64,000 nucleotides of DNA from Dyadobacter psychrotolerans (lineage in GTDB: Bacteria; Bacteroidota; Bacteroidia; Cytophagales; Spirosomataceae): the NCBI RefSeq assembly GCF_004349265.1, contig NZ_SMFL01000014.1, forward strand, positions 124,001-188,000. Reading direction: 5' to 3'. A program made the position numbers and the translations under genes. Shown here one piece after another: positions 26,090-36,692 of this stretch; the stretch's first letter is position 1; each line of letters opens with the position of its first letter. Below the pieces are notes generated by a model. That model did no database searches, was not told the origin of the DNA, and was given only the letters and a program-made list of their open reading frames with translations.

Positions 26090-26722
26090 TCACTTCGCCG
26101 CTTTGGGTAGCTGAAGAATCTGTATGGAACCGCCTGCACTGTATCCTGATAACTGCACAAATAGATGATCTCCCTCTTTTCTACGAATTGCGTAAACTTT
26201 CACCACATTGTTTGTATAGTCAATCGAGCCTTCTTCACCAAAATAGGTAGCTTCGTCTTTGATACGGTCGAGTTCTTTTTGTGGTACTTTCCCTTGAAAC
26301 AACAGTGCCCCGCCAGCCGCTGTGATCAGGTCCTTGTAGCTCTTTTCAAAATAAGGCAAAGACCATTCTTTACCGGTGACACCCGTTATAAATGCTTTGT
26401 AGACCTTTCCTTCGATGGGAATCATCCCCTCCCTTGTGGGGAAAAACACCCGGTCAAAGTCGCGCGTAAGTGGCTTGTTCAGAGGGACTAGATCCGCCGG
26501 AGGGTCAAAAACGGGAAACGCGCCCAACTCCTTCTCACTGAAAGGCACTTTGCTCAGATCGATAGAATCAGCAAGGTGGGCACTGCGCGCCTCATTCATG
26601 ATCAGGGAAGTATCCTTTGCAAGCTCGGACTTTTCTGCCGGCGTATCTGCTCTGCTGGATTTATTGCAGGCAAAAAATGAACTGATCAGAATTACGGACA
26701 TTAAAATTCTTTTCATTTTCAT
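26090..26722 (-). CDS. Lipoprotein, 210 aa
   Basis: Lipobox signal peptide (KMKRILMSVILISSFFAC). The mature part begins with an acidic linker and then a domain containing PVFDPPADLVPLNKPLTRDFDRVFFP, an EGKVYKAFITG strand and a final beta-sheet region (VYAIRRKEGDHLFVQLSGY). Probably anchored in the outer or inner membrane. The family is not recognised. It is intact, and the stretch downstream (upstream in coordinates) is a fragment of another gene. Confidence 0.65.
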   Translation of the reverse strand: MKMKRILMSVILISSFFACNKSSRADTPAEKSELAKDTSLIMNEARSAHLADSIDLSKVPFSEKELGAFPVFDPPADLVPLNKPLTRDFDRVFFPTREGMIPIEGKVYKAFITGVTGKEWSLPYFEKSYKDLITAAGGALLFQGKVPQKELDRIKDEATYFGEEGSIDYTNNVVKVYAIRRKEGDHLFVQLSGYSAGGSIQILQLPKAAK

Positions 26723-28306
26723 GGCTATGGCTATTTTGTGGTAGGTAGCAGGTTAATTAAAAATGTAACGAAATTCAGACCAATGACCTTTCAAAGAAAG
26801 GTAATATCTTCATTTTTTAACAAGTGACACTTATTTTAACTTATTGGTTGCCTCTGCCCTTAATTTTATGCTATCACATTGTTTTCCCCATCCAGTTCTG
26901 CGCCCATGTCAGGATACAAACTTAAACCTTTCAACAAACCTCGCTTTACAAGCCAAAATCACTTTTGCAGAAAACATTTTCAAAGTCATAATAAAAGAAA
27001 CATTTTTGCCAACGGGCGTTTTCAGCTGGCGGCTCCGATTCAGCAAAAGTCTTTGAAATCACGTTCAATACCTGACTATAAAATCAACCAAATGATTTGT
27101 TTTCCAGCTAACATACACACACTTGATTGCGCCTTCTTTTGTCTGAGACTCTGCATGTTCCCTATTCGCTTTCCATATTCGCTCATTCATTTCATTCGTA
27201 AGTGGCGCCAAAGAAGCGCCAGCTCTACGGAATACACCCCGCAAAAGACCATTGGTCTCACAAACTTTGCGGCTTGCTGCATTCCGGAATGCAGATATTT
27301 ACCACCTTCATCCAAATGATCTTCGTATCTCTGATCAGGTAATAATCCTGAACCAAACATTAACCTGCATCCATGATTATACCTTTTTAAAATACTCTGT
27401 CTTGTTAATCTGCGACTGTGGCCCCATACAAAGCGTTCATCAGGCAAAGTTTGCTGCCTGTATCTGACGCTTTACTATATTATGGCTTTCTTTCAAGCAT
27501 TTAGAAAATCAAATAATTTCCAAGGCTTTAACCTAAAAAATGGTTTAAAAATCAAGTTATGTAAATTCGATCTCTGGTTTACTGCCCCCAGACTGAACTT
27601 TACCATGTCGATCACATCAATGAATTAAAATACTTCAATTATGTGTAGCAGGAAAATAATATTCGTCAAAAACAAGGATTAATGATATTATCGCCTACTT
27701 ATTTCCAAGAACACATAACGAATGAAAGAAAAATGTTAAGATCGGTCAAATAGCGATTAATTTATACTAAGAATTTAACGATTGAGCGTCCTAACTTTCG
27801 AAAATAATAACAAGCACTGTCAGGTCCGGCCCGACTAAATACAAGTTGTCATTTTTGATATTCTGTGTTTAGAATGCGACATCAATGTTTATTACGCGGA
27901 TAGCGGAAATAATGTTCAATAAAATCGTATACCCATGAGAGCAAATCGCACGGATAAAAGAGAAATCATTCAAAAAACCGGATTAAATAACAACGGAAAA
28001 GTTTACCGATTTTAACAAATTGCCCTAATTTCACCTGGTTACCCGAGACTGAATTACAAAGTCAAATTTGCCAAAGAAATAAAGCTTGCACTTTAGAAGC
28101 TGGCTGTTGGTAAGCCTCGTGCTGAGGGCCTGTAAACAGATTTCGTGATCCTCATTTAAAGACCATCAAAAGTGGATCGCCGGGGATTGCTGTGCACAAT
28201 GGAATGTATTGTATGGTAGTAGCTGAGTAAGGATAGCACCTGCGCTTTAATGGCTGACTATCAATCAAGACTGTTTAACATTTTTTACTTTTTTTTAAAT
28301 CAATGC
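26723..28306. other. Long gene-poor region before the SusC gene
   Basis: About 1.6 kb without a confident gene. On the minus strand between about 27450 and 27060 two adjacent frames read like decayed coding: KYLHSGMQQAAKFVRPMV, then after a shift LLRGVFRRAGASLAPLTNE and NERIWKANREHAESQTKEG. I cannot name the source protein. The same stretch is rich in small palindromes. The part 27480-28306 is AT-rich and holds the SusC promoter region, but I see no clear consensus box. Confidence 0.4.
27277..27294. repeat. Perfect 18-bp palindrome
   Basis: CTGCATTCCGGAATGCAG is its own reverse complement. A second inverted repeat, GACCA-T-TGGTC, lies 20 nt to the left (27247-27257). They fall within what may be decayed coding DNA, so an operator role is uncertain. 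Confidence 0.5.
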
Positions 28307-31300
28307 ATGAAACATTTACTTCTTTTTATTTGCTGTCTTGTCAGTGTGTCCTATTCTTTTGGGCAAAATGCTGATGTCAGCGGTCAGGTGCTGGCCGTCG
28401 ATAAGTCTCCCGTCGTTGGAGCAACTGTTCAGGTTAAGGGAACAACCAGAGGTACCACCTCTGATGTAAATGGCAAATTCTCTATTGGTGCATCCCAGCA
28501 GGATAGTTTGGTAATTAGCTTTATTGGCTATGTAACGCAGCACGTTAAAGCAGTGGCTGGCCGCGAGTTGACTATCACCTTAGCTGAACAAAATAATGAT
28601 CTGAATGAATTTGTAGTGGTGGGTTACGGCACTCAGAAAAAGCTGACGGTAACCGGGGCTATCTCTTCTGTTGGAACCAAGGAGCTTACCCAAAGCCCGG
28701 TTGCCAATTTAAGTAATGCACTGGCCGGCAGATTGCCTGGACTTACCACCCTTCAGAATAGCGGCGAGCCGGGTTATGACGGGGCGCAGTTGTGGATACG
28801 GGGGATGGCCACTTTCTCCGGAAGCCAGAATCCCCTGATTTTGGTCGATGGGGTTGAACGTTCTTTTGGAAGTATCGATGCCAATGAAGTTGCTTCGGTT
28901 ACCATCCTGAAAGATGCTTCCTCGACCGCCGTATATGGGGTAAGGGGAGCTAATGGAGTCGTGCTGGTAACCACCCGTCGCGGGGTGGATGGAAAATCAA
29001 GTATTTCTGTGACCATGCAGCATGGGATACAGGCGCCGACACGTCTGCCGGAATATCTGGATTCCTATGATGCGCTTTCGCTCTACCGCACCGCACTGAT
29101 CAATGACAACAAGAATGCGACGCTGTATACCGATGATTATCTTAATAAGTTCCGTGACCGCAGCAAGCCTTCTTACGAATATCTTTATCCGAATGTAAAC
29201 TGGCTTAAAGAAATGATTAAGCCCTCATCGACTATGTCTCAGGCGAATATCAACATTTCCGGAGGAAACAGCACGGTTAAACATTTTGTATCCTTATCCT
29301 ACCTGCGTCAGAACGGATTGTATAACCATGCCAATGAAATCTCGGAATATGACATCCAGGCTCGTTCCAACCGATACAATTTCCGATCCAATATCGACCT
29401 GAACATCAACCGTTTTCTGGACATGGAGCTCAATCTGGGAAGTATCGTCCGGGATAACAATTTTCCTGCGCTGGGTGCAGGTGAAATATTCGGTAATCTT
29501 CAGGCGATGCAGCCCTGGCTGTACCCAGTCACCAATCCTGATGGCAGTATTTCAGGTTTGGATTCAAAGGCTTATAACCCATTTGGCCGGATGACTCAGC
29601 TGGGATATCAGCGTAATTTCGAAAATACCTTACAGGCCACAACAGGTTTTACTTTGAAGTTGCCCTTTATTACCGAAGGTCTTAGTGTAAAAGGCCGGTT
29701 GTCATTTGATGCATATAGTTACCGGAACGTAAGCAGGACTAAAAATATGTGGACATATCAGTATTCGCTGGCCGATGAGAATGAGACGGATTTGTCTAAG
29801 GGTACTTACCGGCGTATTATGGAGGGGACCAATACGCTGGGATACGGGGTCAATGCCAACAGTAACCGACGGACATGGATGGAATTCTATTTAAATTATG
29901 ACCGCACTTTTGGAAAACAGCACAATGTAACCGGGATGCTGCTGTACAATCAGCAAAGTTTCTTCGATGCGATTGCTACCGGAGGAGCCAATGCCATTGC
30001 CGGTCTGCCGTTCAAATACAACGGATTCGTAGGAAGAGCGACATATGCCTACAAAAGTACCTATTTCGGAGAGGTCAATTTCGGATATAACGGATCGGAG
30101 AACTTCCCGGCAGGCCGCCGTTATGATTTCTTCCCATCGGCCTCTGCCTCATGGATTTTATCCAACGAATCATTTTTCAAATCAGGTTTGCCTTTTGTCA
30201 GCCTGATGAAATTCCGCGGTTCTGTCGGTGCAGTAGGTAATGATAAAATCGGGCAGCGCCGGTTTCTGTACCAAAGTACCTGGTCGCAGAGCGTAGGGGG
30301 ATATACTTTCGGTCGCGACTATAATGGCGTTGCTTATCCGGGTGCTGCCGAGGATTTACTCGGAGCAACGAATGTAACCTGGGAAAAAGCGTTGAAATAC
30401 AACTTTGGGGTGGATGCTGGCTTTTTTAACGATGAGCTTACTTTTTCAGGTGATATATTTTACGAACGCCGGAAAAATATCCTGGCCCAGCCGGGTACCA
30501 TTCCGGCTACTACCGGGATTACCAGCCTTCCTTACCTAAATCTGGGAGAAGTAGAGAATAAAGGATTTGAACTGGAAGCTCAACTCAGAAAGCGACTGGG
30601 TGCAAACGGAAGCTTCTTTGTAAAAGGAAATATTTCCTATGCACGTAACAAGATCATCCAGATGGATGAGCCAAGTTATGCCGATCGTCCATATGCCAAA
30701 AGAACCGGTAGAAGCATCAATGAGCAGCTTTCACATATTGCACTTGGTTATTTTCAAAACCAGGAAGACATCAACAATAGCCCAAGCCAGGCGCAGTTTG
30801 GCAACATTATACCAGGTGACATCAAATACCAGGACATGAACGGTGATAATGTGATCAACGACCTGGACAGAGCTTACAACGGAAAAGTGACATTGCCGAC
30901 AACCATGGGTGGTTTTTCTTTCGGATACAACAACAGATTCTTTGATTTTAGTGTGTTGTTACAGGGAGCCTTCGGCGGAAGTGTCTGGCTGACGGGTGAT
31001 GTAGTATGGCCATTCAGCGGTGATGTTGGGGTAATGGCGGATGTAAAAGACAATTATTGGACACCCGAAAACCCGGATGCAAAATACCCGCGTCTGTCCT
31101 CGGCCAACAATGTGAACAACAACCGGACGTCTACACACTGGCTGGTATCGAGAGATTATGTAAGGCTTAAAAACGTAGAGTTAGGGTTTACACTACCTAA
31201 AACAATATCTGCAAAAGTGGGATTGAAAAACGTACGTCTTTTTGTTAACGCGATTAACCTGGTTACCTGGGATAAAATTAAAGTCTTTGATCCTGAGATT

Positions 31301-31366
31301 CCTGACAATTCAAGAAACTACCCGCAGCAAAGGGTATTTAACTCTGGTTTAACGATTGGTCTGTAA
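28307..31366 (+). CDS. SusC/RagA-type TonB-dependent outer membrane transporter
   Basis: 1,019 residues from the ATG at 28307; the open frame extends to 28250, but this start gives the signal peptide KHLLLFICCLVSVSYSFGQ. Order: a CarboxypepD-regulatory-like domain (ADVSGQVLAVDKSPVVGATV ... FIGYVTQ), the plug with VVVGYGTQKKLTVTGAISS and LVDGVERSFGSIDANEVASV, and a 22-strand barrel ending in FNSGLTIGL. It imports an oligosaccharide or peptide together with the SusD lipoprotein encoded 21 nt downstream. No hydrolase lies in the same operon, so the substrate is unknown. No sigma/anti-sigma pair is seen upstream. Confidence 0.96.
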   Translation: MKHLLLFICCLVSVSYSFGQNADVSGQVLAVDKSPVVGATVQVKGTTRGTTSDVNGKFSIGASQQDSLVISFIGYVTQHVKAVAGRELTITLAEQNNDLNEFVVVGYGTQKKLTVTGAISSVGTKELTQSPVANLSNALAGRLPGLTTLQNSGEPGYDGAQLWIRGMATFSGSQNPLILVDGVERSFGSIDANEVASVTILKDASSTAVYGVRGANGVVLVTTRRGVDGKSSISVTMQHGIQAPTRLPEYLDSYDALSLYRTALINDNKNATLYTDDYLNKFRDRSKPSYEYLYPNVNWLKEMIKPSSTMSQANINISGGNSTVKHFVSLSYLRQNGLYNHANEISEYDIQARSNRYNFRSNIDLNINRFLDMELNLGSIVRDNNFPALGAGEIFGNLQAMQPWLYPVTNPDGSISGLDSKAYNPFGRMTQLGYQRNFENTLQATTGFTLKLPFITEGLSVKGRLSFDAYSYRNVSRTKNMWTYQYSLADENETDLSKGTYRRIMEGTNTLGYGVNANSNRRTWMEFYLNYDRTFGKQHNVTGMLLYNQQSFFDAIATGGANAIAGLPFKYNGFVGRATYAYKSTYFGEVNFGYNGSENFPAGRRYDFFPSASASWILSNESFFKSGLPFVSLMKFRGSVGAVGNDKIGQRRFLYQSTWSQSVGGYTFGRDYNGVAYPGAAEDLLGATNVTWEKALKYNFGVDAGFFNDELTFSGDIFYERRKNILAQPGTIPATTGITSLPYLNLGEVENKGFELEAQLRKRLGANGSFFVKGNISYARNKIIQMDEPSYADRPYAKRTGRSINEQLSHIALGYFQNQEDINNSPSQAQFGNIIPGDIKYQDMNGDNVINDLDRAYNGKVTLPTTMGGFSFGYNNRFFDFSVLLQGAFGGSVWLTGDVVWPFSGDVGVMADVKDNYWTPENPDAKYPRLSSANNVNNNRTSTHWLVSRDYVRLKNVELGFTLPKTISAKVGLKNVRLFVNAINLVTWDKIKVFDPEIPDNSRNYPQQRVFNSGLTIGL

Positions 31367-31387
31367 TCTGAATTTATTGAAATCAAC

Positions 31388-33259
31388 ATGAAAAAATACA
31401 TTTCTAAAATATTTATTATAAGTGCCTTAATTAGCTGTTCGACATCCTGTGAGCAGTATCTGGACGTGGTACCTTCTGAGCTTGTCACCGAGGACAAGAT
31501 CTGGACAAACATTAACAGTGCCAACGCTGCTTTGGCGCAGATTTACAGCAAGTTGCCATCAGGTTTGACCGATGGGTCTGTTATCAGTGAGCTGGCTTGT
31601 GCGACGGACGAAGCGGTATTTCACTGGTATGCAGGATCTTCCTCTGATCAGTATAACATGGGAGCATGGACTGCGGGGAATAACCCTTTTGGCAACTGGT
31701 CAGGAAGATATCAGGATATCCGAAAGGCTAATATATTTTTGGAGAAAATCACTTCGGTCCCCATTCCGGCTGAGCAGAGTTCAAAGTATGCTGTATTGAT
31801 CCCGCAGTATGTTGCCGAAGCGCGCTTTTTAAGAGCAATGTTCTACTTCGATTTATTCCGGATGTACGGTGCCGTTCCGTTGATCACTAAGTCTTTGGAC
31901 TATACAAATCCCGATGAATATGCAGTAGCAAGAAATTCCGTGGATGAAGTCGTTAATTTTATCGTCTCTGAATGTAATCAAATTGCCACGCAGCTTCCGG
32001 CTCACCACCCCGATGCTGAGTTGGGCAGGGCGAATAAAGGTGCCGCACTTGCGTTAGCCGCACGTACCTTGTTATATGCAGCCAGCCCGCTATTTAACGG
32101 TAACAGCAAATATGCAGGTGTTAAAAATCCGGATGGCAAGGCACTTTTCCCTCAGGCGTATGATAAAGAAAAATGGAAACTGGCAGCGGATGCAGCTAAA
32201 AAGGTCCTGGATCTGGATTACAAATTGTATACCTCAACGGATCCGATTAATAGTTACGAAAAATTATTCTATACCCGAGACTGGCAGGAAACTATTTTAC
32301 CCTACAATCATCCAAACACGAAGATGATCGAGCAAAACCACTTGCCCTATGGCGGAGCATTCCGTGGCTGGTCCAATTATAGCCCTTTGGAGGAACTGGT
32401 AGAAAGCTATGAAATGAAAAACGGCAAACCGATTTCTGACCCTACCTCAGGTTATACAGAGACAGGGTTCTGGACGGCGCCTGTCGTTGGAGGTGACGGT
32501 ACGGCAGCGACAGTAACGCTGACAAATGTTTCGAACAGATATAAAGATCGTGATCCTCGTTTCTATGCTACCGTTTCCTTCCAGAACAGTATGTGGGCAG
32601 CAGCTACTACAAGAATACCGATCCGTTTGGCATGGTGGGGTGCAGGGCAGGCGAACGGGTCCAATGGATGGCCAATGCAGGGAGGAGGCACAACTTCTAT
32701 CAGTGGTTACACGATCCGGAAATGGCTGGACCCTAGCGTTGATATCGGCAACTGGTACACTTCACCTGATGCCCGCCGGAATTACCCGATTTTCAGATTG
32801 GCGGAATTCTATCTGGCCTATGCCGAAGCACTAAATGAATACAATGGCGGTCCGAATGCGGAAGCTGTCGCTGCAATCAATAAGGTACGTGCGCGCGTAA
32901 ATATGCCAGGGCTACCCGTCGTTGCATCAGACAATACACTTGAAGGTTTCAGAAGCCGTGTAAGAAATGAAAAAAGAGTGGAATTTGCATTTGAAGCGCA
33001 CAGGTTCTGGGATGTCAGGCGCTGGCTGATTGCCGAAAACGTAGATCGCGGAGCTGTTCACGGAATGAATTCAAGGCCTGCTTCAGGTGAACTGGTGGCA
33101 ACTGGCCTGAATGTAAACAGTCAGGAAGCAGGTTTGGCTGTATTTTATAAGAAGGTCCCCCTACAAACCCGTGTTTTTGAATATCGTCACTATCTGATGC
33201 CCATTCCGATTAACGAAATGGACGTTAACCGCCAGTTGGTTCAGAATTTTGGATGGTAA
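31388..33259 (+). CDS. SusD/RagB-family surface glycan-binding lipoprotein
   Basis: 623 residues with a lipoprotein signal (ALISCSTSC, lipid Cys near 21) followed by the SusD opening EQYLDVVPSELVTEDKIWTN. Characteristic TPR helices include AEARFLRAMFYFDLFRMYG, and the C-terminal SusD domain has FRLAEFYLAYAEALNEY and RNEKRVEFAFEAHRFWDVRRW. It caps the SusC transporter and captures substrate at the cell surface. It lies directly after susC and before a strong terminator, so the operon seems to be only these two genes. Confidence 0.96.
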   Translation: MKKYISKIFIISALISCSTSCEQYLDVVPSELVTEDKIWTNINSANAALAQIYSKLPSGLTDGSVISELACATDEAVFHWYAGSSSDQYNMGAWTAGNNPFGNWSGRYQDIRKANIFLEKITSVPIPAEQSSKYAVLIPQYVAEARFLRAMFYFDLFRMYGAVPLITKSLDYTNPDEYAVARNSVDEVVNFIVSECNQIATQLPAHHPDAELGRANKGAALALAARTLLYAASPLFNGNSKYAGVKNPDGKALFPQAYDKEKWKLAADAAKKVLDLDYKLYTSTDPINSYEKLFYTRDWQETILPYNHPNTKMIEQNHLPYGGAFRGWSNYSPLEELVESYEMKNGKPISDPTSGYTETGFWTAPVVGGDGTAATVTLTNVSNRYKDRDPRFYATVSFQNSMWAAATTRIPIRLAWWGAGQANGSNGWPMQGGGTTSISGYTIRKWLDPSVDIGNWYTSPDARRNYPIFRLAEFYLAYAEALNEYNGGPNAEAVAAINKVRARVNMPGLPVVASDNTLEGFRSRVRNEKRVEFAFEAHRFWDVRRWLIAENVDRGAVHGMNSRPASGELVATGLNVNSQEAGLAVFYKKVPLQTRVFEYRHYLMPIPINEMDVNRQLVQNFGW

Positions 33260-33295
33260 TTTCCGCTGAATAGCGCAGTCGCAGCAATGGAGAAT

Positions 33296-33354
33296 CCACG
33301 CCCCATTCTCTGCACCAACATGTTTGGTGTAGTGAAATCGGGCGTGGCTTTTTT
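33296..33354 (+). terminator. Intrinsic terminator after SusCD
   Basis: Long hairpin: outer stem CCACGCCC with GGGCGTGG, inner stem CACCAA with TTGGTG, followed by a CTTTTTT tract at 33348-33354. It ends the SusCD transcript. Confidence 0.85.
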
Positions 33355-34352
33355 ATGCAGCATGAGAACTAGCCCCACCGGCCACAAGAAAAACGAATTC
33401 ACCTACTGAATTTTCAACCACTTTAAATTCTCGTAAAGTCCGGAGCAATCTTTGTGAATGAAAGATCCGCAACCAGTTTACTTGCATGACAACAGTATCA
33501 ATAAATACTTCAACGACAATGAAGGCGTATCATTGTTGCTTGCTGAGTCAAACAGTATGCTCATCTGACTATAAGTTTTTTGCTCAATATCCGGCAATTC
33601 ACCAGCCAATTGACATACCCAAACCTAGTATGTCGATGATTATTAATAGCTTGTCGCTTGAAATTCTGAATCTGATAACGAAGTATTCTGAAAGCATTGC
33701 ACCAAGATTTCTTTGCAAATCAGTTGCTAAATAAAAAACGGCATTTTACACTTGATTTGCGTTTGCCGGCCTACTGGCTGACATCATTGAAAGTGCACTG
33801 TTACCGCTGCAACTTTAGATTAGACTATGATTTAACATCCTGGACTCCGGTCTGCACGCATACATATAACGGTAGATCTGAAAAGTTTGCGATGGATAGC
33901 ATAATGGAAGAGAGATGCGTTATCATTCAAATAAGTAAAGCCAGTGTCTTTTCCTGCGCCAATCTTGTTGGATGAAAAAATTTTTGTGTAAATACCCAGG
34001 CCTATTCGAGCGGACCAACTGCTAATCTGTTATTTTACAAAGCGCCCCGGTTATAAAAAATAAACTTCTTGCCACCTGCCAAACCGTTAGTTTCTAAATC
34101 TTTTAAAAATTTATTTCACTCATAAACAGTTATTTACAATACCTGTCTACGCTTTGTCTATGGTTGTTTTTTGGAAGTGTGATTTTTATTTTTCTGCTTT
34201 ACAAAAACGATCAGACAAACCTCCCCCACATATCATTTTTCGCCATCGGACTGCCTGCTTGCCAGACGACCGGTGATGAGATTTCACCCGTTATTTTTCA
34301 ATCCGAAATATATTCCGATTAATCGGTGTCTACATCTTTTTATTAAGTAAAT
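33355..34352. other. Gene-free region after the SusCD terminator
   Basis: About 1 kb in which I see only short, unconvincing frames and no RNA or repeat. A 36-codon frame from about 33460 (MKDPQPVYLHDNSIN) is too short to support as a gene. Confidence 0.4.
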
Positions 34353-34598
34353 ATGACCACAAGGAAACATTTATGTATGTTGGCAATTCTTCTGCTGACA
34401 CTTTTTGCAAGGACTCAGATCGTTTCACATTCGGGTATATCTGCTGTCAAGGCAGCTGATTCAGCAGGCAAAAGAGTCGCAGCACCCGCGTTAGCTTCCC
34501 GCAGTCCAAGGCTCAGCCCTGAAATTACCGATCAAACCAGCAGGGATAGCGCAGTGATAAACGCTCAGAAAAATCCGTGGGAAAGACTTCCCCGATAA
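34353..34598 (+). CDS. Small secreted protein, 81 aa
   Basis: Signal peptide RKHLCMLAILLLTLFARTQ and a polar Ser/Ala-rich remainder (SGISAVKAADSAGKRVAAPA, QTSRDSAVINAQKNPWERLP). The mature peptide would be about 60 residues and probably unstructured. It stands alone. A real export signal is the main support; the family is not recognised. Confidence 0.4.
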   Translation: MTTRKHLCMLAILLLTLFARTQIVSHSGISAVKAADSAGKRVAAPALASRSPRLSPEITDQTSRDSAVINAQKNPWERLPR

Positions 34599-34868
34599 AG
34601 TTACTGTCTCAACGCCCAGATTGCTGTAGATTTATTTTATATTTCATCCCGTGGTTACAAGCAAATTTCATCCAGTGGATACGGATGTTTCTGCTATTGA
34701 GAAGAATATAATGAATACTTAATAAGGTAAAAAACTTAAAGCAGTGCCAACGATTTTCAAAATGGAAATAGTTCAAAAGAACTCCTAAGGCAGCAAGCTT
34801 TATTGATAGCTCATTTTTTTCAGATTAGCCCGTCTCTGCTTCTGGCGAAGATATCTTGACAACACCGG

Positions 34869-35774
34869 CTAGGGCCTGTCGGGAACGACCGGCTCAACGC
34901 TGTACCCTCTTTGTCTAAGCTGCCGGACTAACCCTTCCTGGTAAAATAAGTGACGTATTCCAACTGCAACAAAACAGCTGGTATCTTTAAAGGCTTGATC
35001 CAAAGTCTGAATCCACTTTTTATTTCGGTCCAGTAGAAATGAAGAAGATATATTTATATTTTTCAATTCGGTATCAAATTGATAATCCAATTTAAAGTTT
35101 CGGTAATCTTCCATAAAGCTGCATTGCGATGCATCATCACGCAGCATCTTATCCATCAGATCCGAGCAGGCCTCGGCATACATCAAATCGCGCCCTGACC
35201 CATTATCATTAGACGCATTTTCTATAATCGCCATCTGATCTGTGTCTAAGGACCGAGTCTGCAAGTGGTTTTCAACAGCAAAATTTTCTATGTAGCCATC
35301 CATTGTCTGATTAGAGCTACGAGCAGTGGTATCACAAAAATTCTGACTATATATCCGGTTCAGTGTCAGCAGCAAAAGTAAAGGCGATGATCTGTACCAG
35401 GATGAATCCTGTGATTTTTCAATAAAATTCCCAAATATCGTTTTCTGATCCGCATTCAACAATGTGTTCCACAGCCGTACATCCCAGGTTTTCTTCATTG
35501 ACAGATTCTCAACAGCCTTTCTCTGTGATCCGCCATGAGCGTCCGGGGCTGTTTGCTCGACAAATAATACCTTACATTGCTTTAACTTTTCTGCCGCATG
35601 AGGAATCGAGCGAAAAAAGGTGGAATTTACTTCATGAAACGTGCCTAATAAATATGATCTGTGCACACTACCCGGCATACTAACTTCCCACAATAGGCAA
35701 CCGGGCTGATTTTGGCTAAATGATGCCAGGGGCTGAAATATCAGAAACAATATCGACAAACTTGTTCTCTTCAT
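34869..35774 (-). CDS. TraB/GumN-family protein
   Basis: 301 residues. Signal peptide SILFLIFQPLASFSQ, then the TraB/GumN start CLLWEVSMPGSVHRSYLLGTFHEV, a middle helical part, and the family's C-terminal block RNKKWIQTLDQAFKDTSCFVAVGIRHLFY followed by GLVRQLRQRGYSVEPV. The usual GAGHL is GIRHLF here. The family shares conserved GxxH residues with metalloprotease-like Tiki proteins. Its precise activity in bacteria is not established. It stands alone and is intact. Confidence 0.88.
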   Translation of the reverse strand: MKRTSLSILFLIFQPLASFSQNQPGCLLWEVSMPGSVHRSYLLGTFHEVNSTFFRSIPHAAEKLKQCKVLFVEQTAPDAHGGSQRKAVENLSMKKTWDVRLWNTLLNADQKTIFGNFIEKSQDSSWYRSSPLLLLLTLNRIYSQNFCDTTARSSNQTMDGYIENFAVENHLQTRSLDTDQMAIIENASNDNGSGRDLMYAEACSDLMDKMLRDDASQCSFMEDYRNFKLDYQFDTELKNINISSSFLLDRNKKWIQTLDQAFKDTSCFVAVGIRHLFYQEGLVRQLRQRGYSVEPVVPDRP

Positions 35775-36009
35775 TGGCTTTACTTAACTCGAAGCTGATC
35801 GCTTGCCATCTAAAAGCTGTGGCTGGCGGATCTTTACTGCATCCATTTTACTAGCTCACTAAGCACGCTTAGCAAACCACTGGCTATTTTTCATCTAATA
35901 CCGTAGCTCTTCCGGCGCTTTGTCGCATAAACAGCCAAAATCTGTCCTGATCACACCCTGTGTTAAATGATGATTCCATGTAACTTTCGCTGTATTTAAA
36001 TACGGTGTA

Positions 36010-36672
36010 ATGAGAAAAATAATCGTTTCCACTTTTATTAGCATGGATGGCGTTCTGCAATCGCCCGGCGGGCCATTTGAAGATCCGGATAACCATTTCA
36101 AATGGGGAGGCTGGTCTGTTGAGTATTGGGATGATCTGATGAATAAAACCATGCAGCAGTCAACTTCCCAACCTTTCGATTTGCTTTTGGGCCGGACGAC
36201 CTATGAAATATTTGCTGCACACTGGCCCTATCAAAAAGACGATCCGACCTCAGAGAAGTTCAATAAAATACAAAAATTTGTGGTCAGCAGCCGCCAAACC
36301 ATAGATCTGTCATGGCAAAACTCCACGCTTCTGACTGGCGATGTAGCAGCTGAGCTTAAAAAGCTAAAACAGCAGCAGGGCCCGGATCTGCTTGTCAATG
36401 GAAGCGGCAAACTGGTCCAGACCCTGCTGGAAAACAAGCTTGTTGATCTGCTGCACACCTGGGTATTTCCGATTACACTCGGCGCGGGCAAAAAGCTTTT
36501 TGACTCAGGCACGCAGCCCTCGCAGTGGAAACTAACGGATGCAAAACTAGCCAGCACGGGTGTGATCATAGCCAGTTATATCCCGGATGGAGACATCAGG
36601 CTGGGCTCTTTTGTGCCGGATCAGATAAGCGAGAAAGAAACCGAAAGACGCTCCGGATTTAGCGTTGAATGA
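36010..36672 (+). CDS. Dihydrofolate-reductase-like (RibD C-terminal) protein
   Basis: 220 residues. N-terminal RKIIVSTFISMDGVLQSPGG, the usual opening of the RibD_C family, then LLLGRTTYEIFAAHWPY, a nucleotide-binding region DLLVNGSGKLVQTLL and the end TLGAGKKLFDSGTQPSQWKL. It probably binds NADPH and reduces an unknown small molecule. There is no signal peptide. Standing alone, it gives no context for the substrate. It is convergent with the amidohydrolase gene, with 20 nt between their stops. Confidence 0.88.
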   Translation: MRKIIVSTFISMDGVLQSPGGPFEDPDNHFKWGGWSVEYWDDLMNKTMQQSTSQPFDLLLGRTTYEIFAAHWPYQKDDPTSEKFNKIQKFVVSSRQTIDLSWQNSTLLTGDVAAELKKLKQQQGPDLLVNGSGKLVQTLLENKLVDLLHTWVFPITLGAGKKLFDSGTQPSQWKLTDAKLASTGVIIASYIPDGDIRLGSFVPDQISEKETERRSGFSVE

Positions 36673-36692
36673 AAGTCTTGGTTTAATCCCGC

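Noticed and set aside
33486-33975. Two overlapping frames of 82 and 92 codons
   Set aside because: No signal peptide, motif or coding-like composition; treated as non-coding.
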